Assembly (NCBI GenBank): GCA_013400975.1
Contig: WBMZ01006410.1
Coordinates: 186,001-250,000 of the forward strand
Source: Atrichornis clamosus
Taxonomy: Eukaryota; Chordata; Aves; Passeriformes; Menuridae
Length of the DNA: 64,000 nt
Reading direction: 5' to 3'
The translations under genes and the position numbers were made by a program. Below, in pieces: positions 39,041-52,600 of this stretch (position 1 is the stretch's first letter; every line of letters begins with the position of its first letter). Under the pieces are notes generated by a model. The model worked only from the letters and a program-made list of their open reading frames with translations. It was not told where the DNA came from and ran no database searches.

Positions 39041-41464
39041 TTTACTTTAATAGCAAGACTTGTTTGAAAACTTCTTGTGCATTTTTTCTTGCTTTCTACT
39101 TTCTTTTTAAAGGTTTAGTGACATCTATCCAAGTGTGATAAAAATCATCCTATGAGACAAGAAAAAATCATCATGAAGATCATGTGCAATATATAATCCT
39201 ATGTTTGTAAATTTTGATTGGAATTTTTTTGGGGGAGGGTTGTAGTCACTTTAAGAAAGCTCTTAACCTTTCCCTTTCAAAGATAAACATAATTTATTTG
39301 CTAAATTAAAAGATATCCTAAATATTCTTGTCAGAATGATACTATGAGTCTTAAATATATGTCCTTTTCTTTCACTAAAATACTATTCCAGTATTTTGAT
39401 AATCCTTCCTTTGGTAAATTCCCTGTACTCCTTGTACTTTAGTAGATTAGATTTTCAGCTAATTTCAAAATGGAATACCTTAAATAAAGGAATAGGTCAT
39501 TCCTCTAGGTTGCCAAATTCTATCTGCCTGACTACATTAACAGAATTCGTCAGCAGTTTTCACTTCTTTAAATAAATATGAATTGCAATTATGTGCATAA
39601 TTTCATTTTTGCAGTTTTCTGCAATTAAAATACTATTTAAATATTTTGGATCTCATTCCGAAATGTTTAAAATATTATTTTTTTGCTAGTCAGGGAGTAA
39701 AATTCTCTATTTTGGTGCATTAAATCTGTGTCAACAAGTCCACCAAGTTCCTACTTGGGTAACAAAGGAGTATGTTTTTCCCTTTTCTAAACAAAGTAAA
39801 ATCAGTGCTTGAGAGAAGAGCTGATGATTAAGCCATATTTGCTGCCTAGATAGAATAATTGATGTATTCAGTGAGGAAGAAGTATAATCTTAAGGAAATT
39901 TTTTTCAGATGGTTGCTACCATCAAAGAACTTCTGGTTTTTTAATGATCCATTAATGACTGGTTTTTTATTTGAGCTTGAGACACCTGAGAAATCTATGT
40001 ATAGACCATTAAACCACTTATGATTTTTTTTTCTTTCTGTTACCGATTCAGGACAGAAGTTTTTAAAACCGTGAGAGACTAATTTCAAATTCCCTTCACA
40101 GCATTTGTTATCTCGCAGAAAATGTTTTGCTCAGTTATTGCTTAAAACACCTGTTATTTTGTCTTTATAATTCATTTAAATTATCAACTGAGAATGTAAT
40201 TTAAAAGAAAAAAAAAGGTGTTCCAAAATAGTGTCATATTTCTGTGTGAATTTTCAAGGAAACATGTACATGATTTTTGTGAAAGCGAATTATCATGGTG
40301 TACCTGATATTCAATATCAAATACCTCCAACTTCTCTTTATGAAGATAATTTCTTTAAAGAAAGATGTCTGTATATTCACAGGTGAAAGTTGTTAATGAT
40401 ATTGGTATCTGCTTGGTCAGGCAAATCAATCTGACATTACATGAAATACGTGTTGATGCAGAATCATCCAAGAATATAGTCACTACTGGTCTGAGTAATA
40501 ATCAAAAAGGATATGAAAATGTGTTTTAGGATAACTTTTGCATTTGAAACATATGAACATACAGAAAAGGTTTGGAGGAGGGTTTTTATTCTTTTATATT
40601 AATGGCAATGTTGATGTTTTCTCAAAATTGAGTTCTTGTATTTTACATTTTTCTGTGGACACAAGAGTGAGCAGTATTTTTGACTCTGCCACTCTGCAAT
40701 TTTGCTTCCCTGAACAGGGAAGATAAACATGTGGTGCAAATATCTTCTGTCATACAAATGTATGTATTTTTTAAGTCTGTGATCAAAAGTTTTCTATAAA
40801 AAATAGAAAATTGTTCTTCAGTCTTTGTTTTCTTGACTGTTGAATGCTTACAGCCCCAGGCTTCTGTGCAGATTGCTTTCTAGGAAATTCCTTTGTCTCA
40901 TTCCATGCCATTTTAGTGTCTGCTTTTTTATTTAACTTCTATTCTTGAAACAGCTGTCTCTTCACATGTGCTAGATAACCCTCGTATCCTTTGCTTCTTA
41001 AAATCTCTCCATAAAGCCTGCTTCTCTTAAATAGCCTTCTAGATTTTTTCCTCTGTATTCCCCACAGCACACCTACTTCCACATTTTCTTATTATTCTCA
41101 GGTGGCAGCATAAATCCTACAAAGACTCGTAAACAAGCTTGGTAATATAAACTAAGTTGTGCGAATTAAGGTCTAACCCTGTTAGAATAATGTTTTCTTT
41201 TTCCATGATGCTGCAGACATAAAGGTATGTGAAGTGTTAGTATTCTAATAATTCTGATTGTATCATGTACACATGCAAGAAAGCTTTTGAGTGAAAGGTT
41301 TGTCTCGAAGTGTTTATTCAGACTTTATACTATTCAGACTTCATGCTGTTTGGGTGTAGGTAGAGTCAGAGAATCCAGAGATTGTGTTTCAACCACGAGA
41401 AATCCACCCATTGCCCACCAACTCCCAAGAACTGAAACAAACCACAACCTTACAGAAAGTAGGT

Positions 41465-41482
41465 TTGACACAATTGTGTCAA
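41465..41482. repeat. 18-bp perfect palindrome
   Basis: TTGACACAATTGTGTCAA is fully self-complementary with no spacer. Symmetry stops at the next base pair outward. Possible dimer-binding site or chance. Confidence 0.9.
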
Positions 41483-43234
41483 GAATCTCAAAGTCCACTG
41501 ACTGTGTGGCTTAAAATGAGCACGGAGATCTCTCTGTCTTTGAAGGCTGAAGTAACTCACCACTTCTGGAACACTGGGAAGAAAAAAACAAATGACACCA
41601 CTTAGTTCAACACCTGGTAGAGAAAGAGGCTGATGTTGCAAACTGCACTATACCTGTGTGTTAGTTTTGTTTACAGTTACAATATCATGGTCAATACTTC
41701 AGTCTAAAACAAATCAGGAAGTAAATGTTGTGGGCATTGCTACTACTGCTGTTCTGGCAGTTTGAAACTTTTTCCTGAACATGGTTAAAAGGTTAGGGAT
41801 ATTCAAATTTAGAAGAGTTAATTCTTGCTGTCATGTATGTGGGTAGGAATGATCAAAGTAAAACAGTGAGTTAGGGAGAAAAACTGGCAAGCGAATCCAT
41901 TAATATAAAACCAGATAAAAATATAGTTGTTTAAAATAACAACAAATGGTATTTTCTTCATGCAGGTTAACAATTTAATATTTCACAGAGTAGGCAGTGA
42001 GCTGTGACCTTGACAGACAGATTCACAAATGAAGCTGCTGTGTACAATTTGCACTCGCGTTTTATTACAGAGAGCTTAGCGTCAACACAGTACATGTTCA
42101 AAATGCTAAAAGTAGAGGTGAAAATCAATGTCAGTTGTTCAAAACTGTCTTCCTTGCACAACAAACTGCACGGGGGAGGTAGTAAAGATTCTTTTATAGT
42201 ATTAAAACATTGAAGGGTGTATGTGTGCACATCTCTCTGTTTAACTGTGTATAAAATAATGCAGCATCCTAGATTGTGCAGCTGGAGTGGGCATTCTAAA
42301 ACAAATGACTTAATGCTAAAGACCAATAGAGCACTTTGTTATAGGGAATTATTAAAGTGAATTTGTAGCTAATCAATTTTTCTGTGAAGTTGCCTGTAAG
42401 ATTTATGTTCAGAACTCATAGTAGTAATTGCAAACCAAACCTGGGGCTTTTCACCTTGAATTTCATAGAATTGATTTGATCTGGCAGATCTGGATTTCAA
42501 TCCAGTCATGTTTGAAGGGAGAGGGAGAACAAACTGAGAAAATGATGAAGGCTTTTCAGTTTTCAGCCACCTCTTAATGCCATGGTACCCAATAAGAACA
42601 TTCTTGGCTGTGTGATTTAAGAGTGATTATGCAAATCTTCCTTTCTTATCATGTTGTTGAAAAAAATCTCTGACCCAAAGCATCCCTTGTATTCCTATAA
42701 CTCTGTTATTGTAAAGGCCTGTTCCCAACATGTAAGTGACCTCATGGATAGCTGCCATAACTGATGGAAATAGTTTTCAGAAGATCTCTTTTGACACTCT
42801 GGTCTGGAGTAAATGTTGCTTTAAACCCCAACATTTTTGCCTGAAATTCTGTAAGCACAAGTTCAAGATTTTATTATCATTATCGGATCTACACTAATGA
42901 ATGGTTTCTCGTAGAAATTGGATTATTGCTCATGCAAGCCAATTTGTGTTCCACATGTGCAAAGTTGTAAAATTCTTTCCAAAACATGTAAGTACATTGC
43001 ACAGTAATTAATGAACTTTTAAGATATCTGCACCGTTGCGGCCAAGTCGAGGTGGTACAGTGCCACAACCTTCCGAAAGCACCTCCGACTGTGAGAGAGA
43101 GAGCCGCTCGGCAAGGCCACTTCCCCGAGGCACACACGCGCATACACACACGCCGGATAGCTGTACATCTTCTAAGGGCAGGTCGACGGTAGAGGAAGAG
43201 AGAAGGGTCTCCGTTTGGGCTTCTGCCGGAAAGG

Positions 43235-43240
43235 TTTATT
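43235..43240 (-). terminator. LTR polyadenylation signal AATAAA
   Basis: AATAAACC on the minus strand, about 60 bp downstream of the TATA-like box, at the place where retroviral LTRs carry the R-region poly(A) signal. A 3' end would be expected about 20 bp further on. Confidence 0.55.
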
Positions 43241-43296
43241 GCTGTCTGCCCCGCAGAGTTCCCGAAAAGAGAGAAGGGGTGAACTGAATGCTCCAG

Positions 43297-43505
43297 GTTA
43301 AAAATGGGGGCGGCGAGAGCATCAGGGCCAATGGTCTGAGGGCATGGGGGCGGTGCACGGGCAGGGTTGGGCTTAGGGTACCAATAGGGGAACTCCGGGG
43401 GAGGGACAATAAGGCAGGGGCCAATGGGGGAGCCGGGAAGGGAGAAGGTTCTGGCAAGGAGGACATGTGACGGAGGAAGGGGCAGGGAGGCCAACGGGCC
43501 AATCA
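43297..43505 (-). promoter_or_regulatory. Putative LTR (U3) promoter: four CCAAT boxes and a TATA-like box
   Basis: On the minus strand, ATTGG elements at 43505-43499, 43427-43421, 43387-43381 and 43334-43328 precede a TTTTTAACC box at 43305-43297. This is a normal enhancer-promoter order, with transcription expected to start near 43270 and run antisense to ZNF385D. Activity is inferred, not shown. Confidence 0.5.
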
Positions 43506-43669
43506 GGGAAACAGAGCTGGGGTACATTAGCATAATGAGGCAAAGCATCCTGGGGGAAGCCCTTGCTCTCACCCTAGTCTGGGAGGGTCCAAGCTTAGCA
43601 ACTGTCCCACCAAAGGAAGCTCTTCGTCCCATGTCCTGGGGGACTCACCAGCCTCCACAATCCACAACA

Positions 43670-46600
43670 GGTTGAACTGTTGGCTTTCCAATTCAGTATT
43701 CCAGATGCAAAGTTGTCTACTCCATACACAAATCAACAGTTCGTGCAACCCAGTATGCAAAACATCAATCTACATTTGAATTTTGCTCTGTTCTCTTTTT
43801 CCTAGTGAATAGGCAGTTGGTATTAAAGGGTCATCTGTGCTGGAGGCTCAACCTAGTTGGCCATTGGTCCCAATAGAACCCTTGTGTAAACAACATGAAC
43901 AGAAACATGGACAAAAAAGTGCAAGTCTGGAATTCAGGGTAAATTGAGTGAGAATTTTGCAAATTTGACAGGTGATTTAACAGCAGCTGCGGATACTGGT
44001 GATACAAGCCAGTATAGTGCAAGACTTTAGTCATAAAGCAGCAGCCTATGAGTTACTGAGCTGTTGCACTGCAGAAAAAGAAAGAGAATCTGAAAGGATA
44101 AAGCATTAAAGTCCTTAAAGTTCAAAGGGAAAAGCAGCAGTGTATATCTAGACAAGATTAATGGAATTTTTTTAAGGGCTGAGTAGATAAACTTTTGAGC
44201 TAAATATGTTTCCAGTTTATAAAAACATTGCTGAGATATTTTTCATAATTTCCAAATTCACTTGATTTACTGTATCTTTTGCAAATATTACCTCTTGGAA
44301 GCTTGAAACAGCAGAAAAATATTTACCATTTGTTCCCCTCCATCATGCATGCAGATTGTTTTTTTATTGTATGGATGCTGGCATTATTTATTTTCTTTTT
44401 TAGAAAAATACATCGTTGAAGTATTTGTTTTGGAAAAAAAAAACACATATAAAGAACTTCATGGACTTTGCTCACAGGTAGGAGAAATTATATTTAAGAA
44501 GAGACTGATCACAATTTAGGCCTAAGGGTACTGTCATCCTCCCTTAAATTCAACTGGTTAGTTCCAGTAATTATAATCTTACATACAAAAATACATGAAG
44601 AGGTAAAAATGCACTATTTTTGTGGAAGGGAAGTATTGCAAAATCCCATTTTTGAGACTTCTTCATAGATTTGCTGTTGCAAGAACAATTAATCTTCTTC
44701 CATTTTTGGTGCTATTTACAGACAAATTCCCGTTTGTGGTCTTAACCTGCATTTGAACAAACAAGCAGAGTAACCAGAACTCTGGTACTGCAAATACAGC
44801 CTATAGTGATTGGGGAGTGCAATCACTCCTAGTGATTGCTTTGGAGAGAACTTGATTATGTCGCATCTCAGACCAGTATTACCAATGGCAAACTTAGCAG
44901 AATCAGCGCAGTAACCTATCATACTACATGAGCAAAGATGACACCATAAAAAATACTTGTCTAATTTTAGTGATTACTGTTGAAAAGAATTAAGGAATGG
45001 TTTAGGTCATGAAATGCACTCATAGGCTAACTTGGCAGTTAGAGATACGGTGTAATCAGCTCACATCACCTATGCCATGGAATGAGAAGCCTGGGGTTTT
45101 TTATTTATAAACTGTCTTTGAGAGAAATGTTCTAGATGGGTGTGCTGTATATAGCCTATATTTGTAGATGGTCCTCTACATAGACTAGCAAGATTAATTT
45201 CATAGATATTTTTTTAAAACCACCAATTATCTGAATATTCTGCTAAAGCTTGCTCTTTCTGGGATGTCAACTGTTATGTGACATTTTTTCAGTATCCCTC
45301 TAGAGCAAAGAGGGTTGCTTTATCAGATTCATCTTATTTGGCACTGTGGCAGCTACATATTTGGACTGATTAAAAATATTAATAAATTTAGATGAAAGAA
45401 TTGATAAACAGCTATCCATCTGCAGATTTCTTGGCATTAGGCACAGGTTAGATCAGCAATTCCCCTGTCCACATTGTCTATCCTTTTTAATTTTGCCCTA
45501 TCTGCTGACATTTGAAACAGCTGTTACAGCCTGAAGTCACAAAAAGGAAGATGTTGCCAAGCATGAATGCTCTCCAGTCCAATCATATTTATTTTTGTAG
45601 AATTAGTGAAAAACTTAAGTCTGCAGAGACACCATCGATCAGTTGACTAAGTTGTGATTAACACGTTAGAAAAACCTGCAGTCCGTGCCCTGAATGATTT
45701 AAAGCTATGACCGTTTCCTCAGAGGGAAAACTATGCACAATTTTGCAATGAAGCTAAATATGTAAACTGTGATGCAAGCTACTTAACAGATGAAATTGTA
45801 AGGTTGAAATCAGTATTCACAATTTTCCCAAAGCTGGACAGGTTCTCTGAGATGCCGTCTAGGACAGCATGTTAGAAGAAATTCCATGTACAGTGGCAAT
45901 CTTACCTAATATGGGGCTGGAATGTCAGTTATTGTGGGCTGTGTCTTTAGATCGTGTAAGAGCACAGACTAGAAGGCTTTTAGTCCATATCATCTTTTCT
46001 GGCATCATTAAGTTCTGTTGTCAGTGGAGTATAAGAGGTCAGCCTGATGAAGACAATGAAGAAGATCATGTATTGAACTAGACAGTAAGTGAATTTTCAG
46101 TGGTTGGTTGCTTGCCTATTATATGAGGACTTTTTATTGGCTTTCTCTGTAAGTACCAAAGTAGACAGACAAGACATAAAAGGGCACACAAAAATACAGA
46201 AAAAAATGTTGGGGGGAAAAAGCCCAACCCCTAGATTTTATTTCCCTTAAGAAAATAAAAATTAAAATTACAGTTAGAGAGAAAGATAAGTAGTTAGCTA
46301 TGCTGGTTATTTACTTTAAGAGTTCCATTTTGATTTTTCTACCCTTAGTTTCAAGCTGCCTTTGCAAGTGCTATGGATGGTTAGCAATTTAAAACAGTAT
46401 TTAAAATATAGCCATAAAAGGTGAAGAGTTTAAGAGGCAGTTATATCTTTGAGGTCTGTGTATATTAAAAAGGACTGAATGCTTTGCTTTCATAGCTAAT
46501 GGCAACTCTACCTCAATGAAATTTTAGTCTCATGTAAAATTGAGAAGTCTATTCTCCTTGGTACTGTATTTCTAAGTATTTTCTTAATATCTCAAAGCTG

Positions 46601-49600
46601 CATCTTCTCCTGCATGCTGTTGTATTTGGAGTGTTGAAATATAATCTCTGCCATACTTCACAAACATGTAAACTAAAGATAGAAGGAGTGAAGGGCTTTG
46701 GGGTTTTTTATTGGGAATTGTGTCTAGATTGTCACATTGCTTATCTGCTGGAACCTCACCTGAATTTCTTATAAAAAATGTCTGAAAGGAATTAAGAACA
46801 AGTTTATAAAAACATGGTTTTGGAGCACTGCTTTTCACCTCTGAGTTGTGATGTCTATGATTGACTTATGGATTCTCTTTTCCTGCAGAATTTTATTGAT
46901 GATACAAAGCACATCTTCCATATTGAACGAGTTGTCATGCCTACCCTAATCTTCAGCTATTTTGTCAGCACAATTCATTTTAGGAGTCGTGAATATTCAG
47001 GTGTTTATCCAGAGTTATTTCTTGCCATGAAAGTGAAAGGTGGAAGTGTTTTCTGTTTTATATGTGTGTGAACAATGCACATCCTTTAAAAATCTTAATT
47101 TCACTGTTACCTGGACATGCAAGGTATCAGATATCTGTGTGCTATATAGTAAACAGACTTGGGAAGCACAGTATAGTAGCTTTCTGGGAAAACTGATGGA
47201 AGGCATATTTTGAAGCCAGATGCCTCAAAACCCTTCAACTTTCCAAATTACAGGTAAAGCTTTTGTTTTAATGCTGTAAACTGTAAATACAATATATTTG
47301 GGTTGCACTAGTATAATCATACTTTGTGAGGGAGAGGAGACAATGCCTCTTGGAGAAAAGTGAGGCAGCAAGGTTTTTGCTAATGGTTGTATGGTAGTGA
47401 AAGCCTGGAGTTGTTGCTTTGAGCACTTTCCCCACCTTCTTGTTTTCCATTTCACAAAAAACCTTACACTTGTACAATTATATGCATTTTTCTCATGGTA
47501 GTGGATTAACGTATGTGATGACCTGTAGATTCACTTGATCTACAGTTCAGAGGCTTAGAGAGGGAGGAAGCAATATTCTCTTTTCTGATCAATTTACAGT
47601 CTTTCTCTCCCACTCACCAAAAAAAAAAGAATTATAAGTCAGTATATCTGTGTGTCCTAAGGTTGTAGCTAAATTGCCACTATAATCAACTGGCTTACAA
47701 GGTCACAACTGATGCAGTTTTTCTGAAGGAGACGTAAGTAAGCTCCCTACCTGCCTGCCAAATGGCTAATGCATAAGCATTACGGAAGGAAACTTGTACA
47801 AGTGTTGGCCGAAATCTTTGCATTGCAAATTAATCATTTCTAGTTTTCATAAATTTAAACACTGAAATTATCTCGAAGGTCAAAACCATAGTGTGTATTG
47901 AAATTTCAGGGACTGGCATATTTGAATTTTTGTTTCAGAAAAGCAGTGTTCTTACCTTACACAACCTTTGCTGAGTTTTTAAAAATGCCATGTGATGCAA
48001 AGTGATCCTTAGTAAACCTATTTGTAATTTTGTTTGTATGGAGTGGTAGCAACCTTAGGATCTCAAGAACACAACTAATGTAATGCATCAGTGCTAATAA
48101 GATGCTTAAATGTTCTTGTACTGGATATTGCAGAAGCTGAAGGGTGTTCAGAAGTTTGTTGTTGCAGCTGCTGTTATTCTACTAATGCAGTCATACTACA
48201 CCTTCTATCCTAGATTTTTGAAAGCTAATAAAAAAACCTAAGCTCTTAATTCCATACTTTTCATCCAAATCACTTTTTTGTTTTAAATGCAGCTGGTTTC
48301 CTGGGAAAAATTTGAAGAACTTAATTGCAATTTTTTTTTTATTTCCTGCATATTAAGGAGGAGTAAGCAAGAGGAGGTGAAATACACTCTACATCGTAAA
48401 AAACTCCCATCCCTCTAGTAATCCCTCAGACTTTACACAGAATTATTCTGGATTATTGTTTTTAATTGTATTATCCAGTTGTTACTATTTTCCCCTGTTC
48501 TCTGTGTATTCTGCTCCTCAGTAGGGCTTTGAACTGGAATTCTTGACACAAGATCTGATGGCCTTATAGAAATGCTAAAAATATTACTTGTTATGAACGA
48601 AAAGTGGATTTTAAAGAAAAGTCACAATGCTAAACTGAGTGAAGGTGTGGCTGTGGAGTGATGATCTGATTGTTGCAGTTGTGTGATCCTTCAAACTTAC
48701 ATGCTCATTAACAAATAATTACATGCCTAAAGGCTGTTGAGGCAGGAAAACAGTGCCTATTCACCTAGACACTGTGTAAACATGAATATAAAAAATACAT
48801 TCAGTTATACAATAGCTACAAAAGAGGGCAATTTTCAGATATCTGGGCTTGTATTAGTGCTTTCACGGACTATTATTTGTACATTTTTATTTGTTATAGT
48901 GTACATGGGAGAGAGATATGACAGAATGAAAAATAAAGAACCAGCACAATAGTATATTATGCTTCTAAAGAGAACTTTTATTTTCTTTTTTCTATGCTGA
49001 GACTGAATGATGTCAGATCTAGTGATGTCTGAATAACTGTCATGTACAAGAAAGGAAAAAAATTTAACAGAGGGAACTGGGCTATTATCATGTGAGTTGT
49101 GCAGTATTTACAGCCACATTTAGAAGGGAAGCTGAAACAACTTTTGTTGCTACTGTGTTATGTTGTTAGGGAAAGAACTGCATACAAAAAAAATGTGGCA
49201 CATGTAGAGAATGATAATTTGGGTTTACCAAAGAAATTAATCAGAAACTGTAAGTATGGTCATTAATACCCTTAACTGCTTGAGAAAAGAAATGTGAGCA
49301 GACCGACCATCACAGAACTAGTGCAGTTTGCAGTTATTACCAACCCTGCGCCTGTTGCACAAGACTGTTTTCTTCAAATAACCCTCCACGATTCTTCTTC
49401 TGAACAGATTGTAGCTCTCACTTTGCCTATGACTAATTGCCTAAGAATCACGCTATTTACAATGTAGTGAACTTCTCTCAACATGACAGAACTTTTGTCT
49501 TAGCAAGTATTGGACAAAACCTTCCAACAAATTAACTATGTCACTATGAGTATTAATGTATGTCACTTTTAGTTTTCAAGATACCTTTAATATCAGCCTT

Positions 49601-52600
49601 ATAAGAGGATTCATAAGAAAAGGCCAAAGCATAGCAAGAACTAAATACCTCATCTAGAACCTTCATGTGTTTTCTATTGCTAGTCTTGGCTGCCATTTTG
49701 ATACTAATTCACATTAATATGCAGCTGCTCTCTTCTATTGTCACAGCAAACTAAGACCAGTCATTTCCTTTATGGCCTATTCTGCTAGCTTTGTGTCCTA
49801 AAATACAAACCCATCATTGTTTTGTGTGTAATTGGTTAAATCAAATAATATATTTTGTTCTGTAAGCTTTGAAAGTAGGGGTGATATCTATGAATGGTGC
49901 CACTATGAAATACTTCCTTGATTTTGCTGTTCTCTTGTGTGTGGAAGACTTTATATAATTAAAGGGAACAGCTTTGGACTAGGAAAACATCACTTCTCCC
50001 GTTTTGCTTCTGTGGAGTGCTTGCCTGATAAAATTATTGTATTGACTAGATAAACATCCCAAACAGCAAAGCACTGATAACCTCTCTGCTGGATATGTAT
50101 GGATGGTGTCAGGGAGCACTACTGGAAGAGACAATGAGTGTTTTTCACTCCCTTCTGACAAAGGGCACAGCTGATGAGAGGGAACTCATTAAATTGTTGA
50201 AGTAGACAGGATTCTGTTGCTCTTTGCCTTATCCAAGGACCATTTATCCAGCCTCACTGTGGTTTACTAAGCATGTTTCTTCTGCCAGCTAATGTAAGTA
50301 GACTAACAGTTCAGTTGGGTAGCAGTCAACCTGGAGGGAGAGGAAAAACTGACACAATAGCCAGCATAGATGGCAAGTGTTGCACAGAATAATTGTGTTA
50401 TTAAAAAAAGTAGGGAAAAGCAAAACAAAACCTGTAAGTCATGCCAAGAACTATGATGACAACAAGTTGTTTAGAAATTGTTGGTCTGTATTGTCTGCGA
50501 AACCCTCTGTAAACATCATTCAATGTTTTTAAGTGTAATGATGACCCAGGGTGTTTCTTAAGCCCTTTGTTTCAGTCCTAGCCCTGAAGTGACCTGTGGT
50601 GGGTTGGAGAGGGGAAGGAGTAGAGGGGATGCAGGCAGTACTAAAATAATTTATTTTAGATTATGGAACTTGGTGGAGATGTAAGAACAAGTTAAATAGA
50701 TGGTCATAGTAACTGCAGCTGTGACTAGTAAAAGATCCTTCCAGAGACGCTCTGAAAATTGCAAAAGATTTTCTTTTCACTGTCACTCACTTGGATGCTA
50801 CTCTTGCACCTGACAATTTACGAAACATGTTACCAACTGTAGATGATCCATCAAAGAAAAAATTCCTTGTAAAAAGCATTGGACTGAAGAAGGCTAGTAA
50901 AAATCTAAATGAGATACCAGCAAAGTCAAAACAATAATGTACTACAAATATTAAGGAACGGTAATAATACTACCATCTCCTGTTTTGTTCTCTCATCAAT
51001 TCCTTGTGAAATTTGTTCTTCCAAATGTGGGCTTTTGGTACTGCAGCTACTTACGGAGGAGCAGGTGGTTGTCGGAAAATCATCACTGATCAGTCCATGG
51101 AACACATCTGCTACAGGCTTTACTTAAAATGCACTCAAAGGCAGATATCTGAAAAAAATGTCTTCTCACTGCTGTCCCTGCCTTCTCTCCACTGAGAAAA
51201 GTTACACAATTGTGATGCTGGTATAGCAAGTGACAATTCCTATGTTAGACACAACATTAGTTTATTGACAAAATCAGATTTACTAGTTCAATGCTCTCCA
51301 GTAAAGGAAATAAGCTGCTGTAAAGGGAATAGCTTCAATTATTCCTGGATTCAAGACAGAATGCCATGAGGTATTACACTTACAAGAGCAGTCAGAAGTC
51401 AGAGTTCTCAAAAATTCTTAGTTATATTCCAGTTATTTTCATTTACTTCTAGGGATTCTATGACTATAAATCTGTTTTGAAACTTAGTGTTTAGATGGAG
51501 CTTTTAAAGACGATATTCAACTTGCTTAAAATGCAAAAACATCAACTGCCTGCATAAAATGGAGTGCAATCCTATGCAATCTGCAGTGCAGTTCACTCAT
51601 TCTTTCCTTGTTCCATTTGATTAATGAAAGCAATGTATTTTCTCTCCTTCTGCCAGTGATTAATACTTCTCCATGCTTCTTTGTTTTTGGTGGCAGATTG
51701 CTGGGGAGAGATTCCACTGTAAATTGGTTTTGATATCAGGTTTTAAATAGGCTTTGCCAGCCTGCTTATTTTGTGAAAAATAGTTCTCAGTCTCCAGCAG
51801 TGTCTAGCCTGGACTGTGGCTACTCTCTGTCTCTGTTAAAGAGAAGGGGAGTTTAGGAGAGGCCCTTTCAAAGCTTGCTTCCATCACTGCAGCTGACAGT
51901 GAAAAGTGAAAGAGAACAGCTTAGCTGCTGCTTACTTCTCCATGTGTACAGGGTAGATACGTGGGGCAGTAGGAGTAGCAGTCAGAGACTAAATCATAAT
52001 TACACACTGGCCCCGGTAAGAGCAATTTGTTCTCCCGGGTGCATGGCTTGTCTTAAAGCTCTAATGGGTGTTTGGGTGGGAGAATAATGCTCTGAAACCA
52101 TTGCTCTTAGTGGCACAGACAAAAGTTGCTCCCTCAGTTCTTCTTGGGGAAGTACTGTCTTCAGTACTGACCAGGTATAACTCGTGCCACCCGGACCTTG
52201 GCAGTGATGCAGGCCCTATTTTTAAACAGTATTTTGAACTACTGTCTATGCTAGTGATTCACATGGTGCCAAGGATGTTCCTGGACATAGGAAGGCAAGC
52301 ATCCCTTTCCAGTGCGATAGCTGTCTCTGGATGACTTCTGGACAAAGCTGAATCTCCCAGATATCCCTGAGCAGTCTGGTGTTCAATATGAGCCAAGAAG
52401 AAACAGGCAGTTCATGTGCAGCTGACCTGCTTTGGAGGAACAGAGAGTGTAATAATACAGATGGGGACTGCTGTGCACTTGTTGGCCTCCGTGTTGCAGA
52501 AATGTACATTGAAGGCAAATTCATTTTACTGTAGGATATCTTATACACCTTTTCCTTATTGGGCTTTTAACTTTTTCAGTTTTTTCAATTCCTTGGTTTT

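Larger units (their letters stand above)
21350..43028 (+). other. ZNF385D: Long intron segment with simple repeats only
   Basis: About 21.7 kb of AT-rich sequence. I recognise no exon, transposon or RNA gene. It holds several A/C- or T/G-rich tracts (24391-24452, 28329-28370, 30180-30217, 32211-32250, 38988-39040), a 2 x 12 bp tandem repeat (29904-29927) and an 18-bp perfect palindrome (41465-41482). A GC-richer block without repeats lies at about 36190-36480. Open frames reach 119 codons (minus strand, 41967-42326) without recognisable domains. Confidence 0.7.
43029..43669 (-). mobile_element. Solo LTR of an endogenous retrovirus, antisense to ZNF385D
   Basis: A sharply GC- and CpG-richer block of 641 bp stands out from AT-rich flanks. 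Read on the minus strand it begins TGTTGTGGATTG and ends CGGTGCA, giving the TG...CA ends of an LTR. Inside, in LTR order, are four CCAAT motifs (plus-strand positions 43499, 43421, 43381 and 43328), a TATA-like TTTTTAA (43297-43305), and an AATAAA signal (43240-43235). About 205 bp of R/U5-like sequence follow. Next to the 3' end on the minus strand I see no primer-binding site, and no viral gene follows, so it is a solo LTR. The flanking bases (…GATATC and GGTTGA…) do not form a clear target-site duplication. That leaves the exact borders or the insertion history uncertain. The family is not identified. Confidence 0.72.

Noticed and set aside
42889..43632. 247-codon minus-strand open frame, the longest in the window
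   Set aside because: It runs through the GC-rich LTR and its flank, is Pro/Ser/Arg-rich without any domain, and has overlapping open frames on the other strand. Low stop-codon density in GC-rich DNA explains it.
46868..47071. Possible exon after tcctgcag at about 46880-46888
   Set aside because: The acceptor-like site is good, but the translated frame resembles nothing in the ZNF385 family and no matching donor or partner exon is evident.
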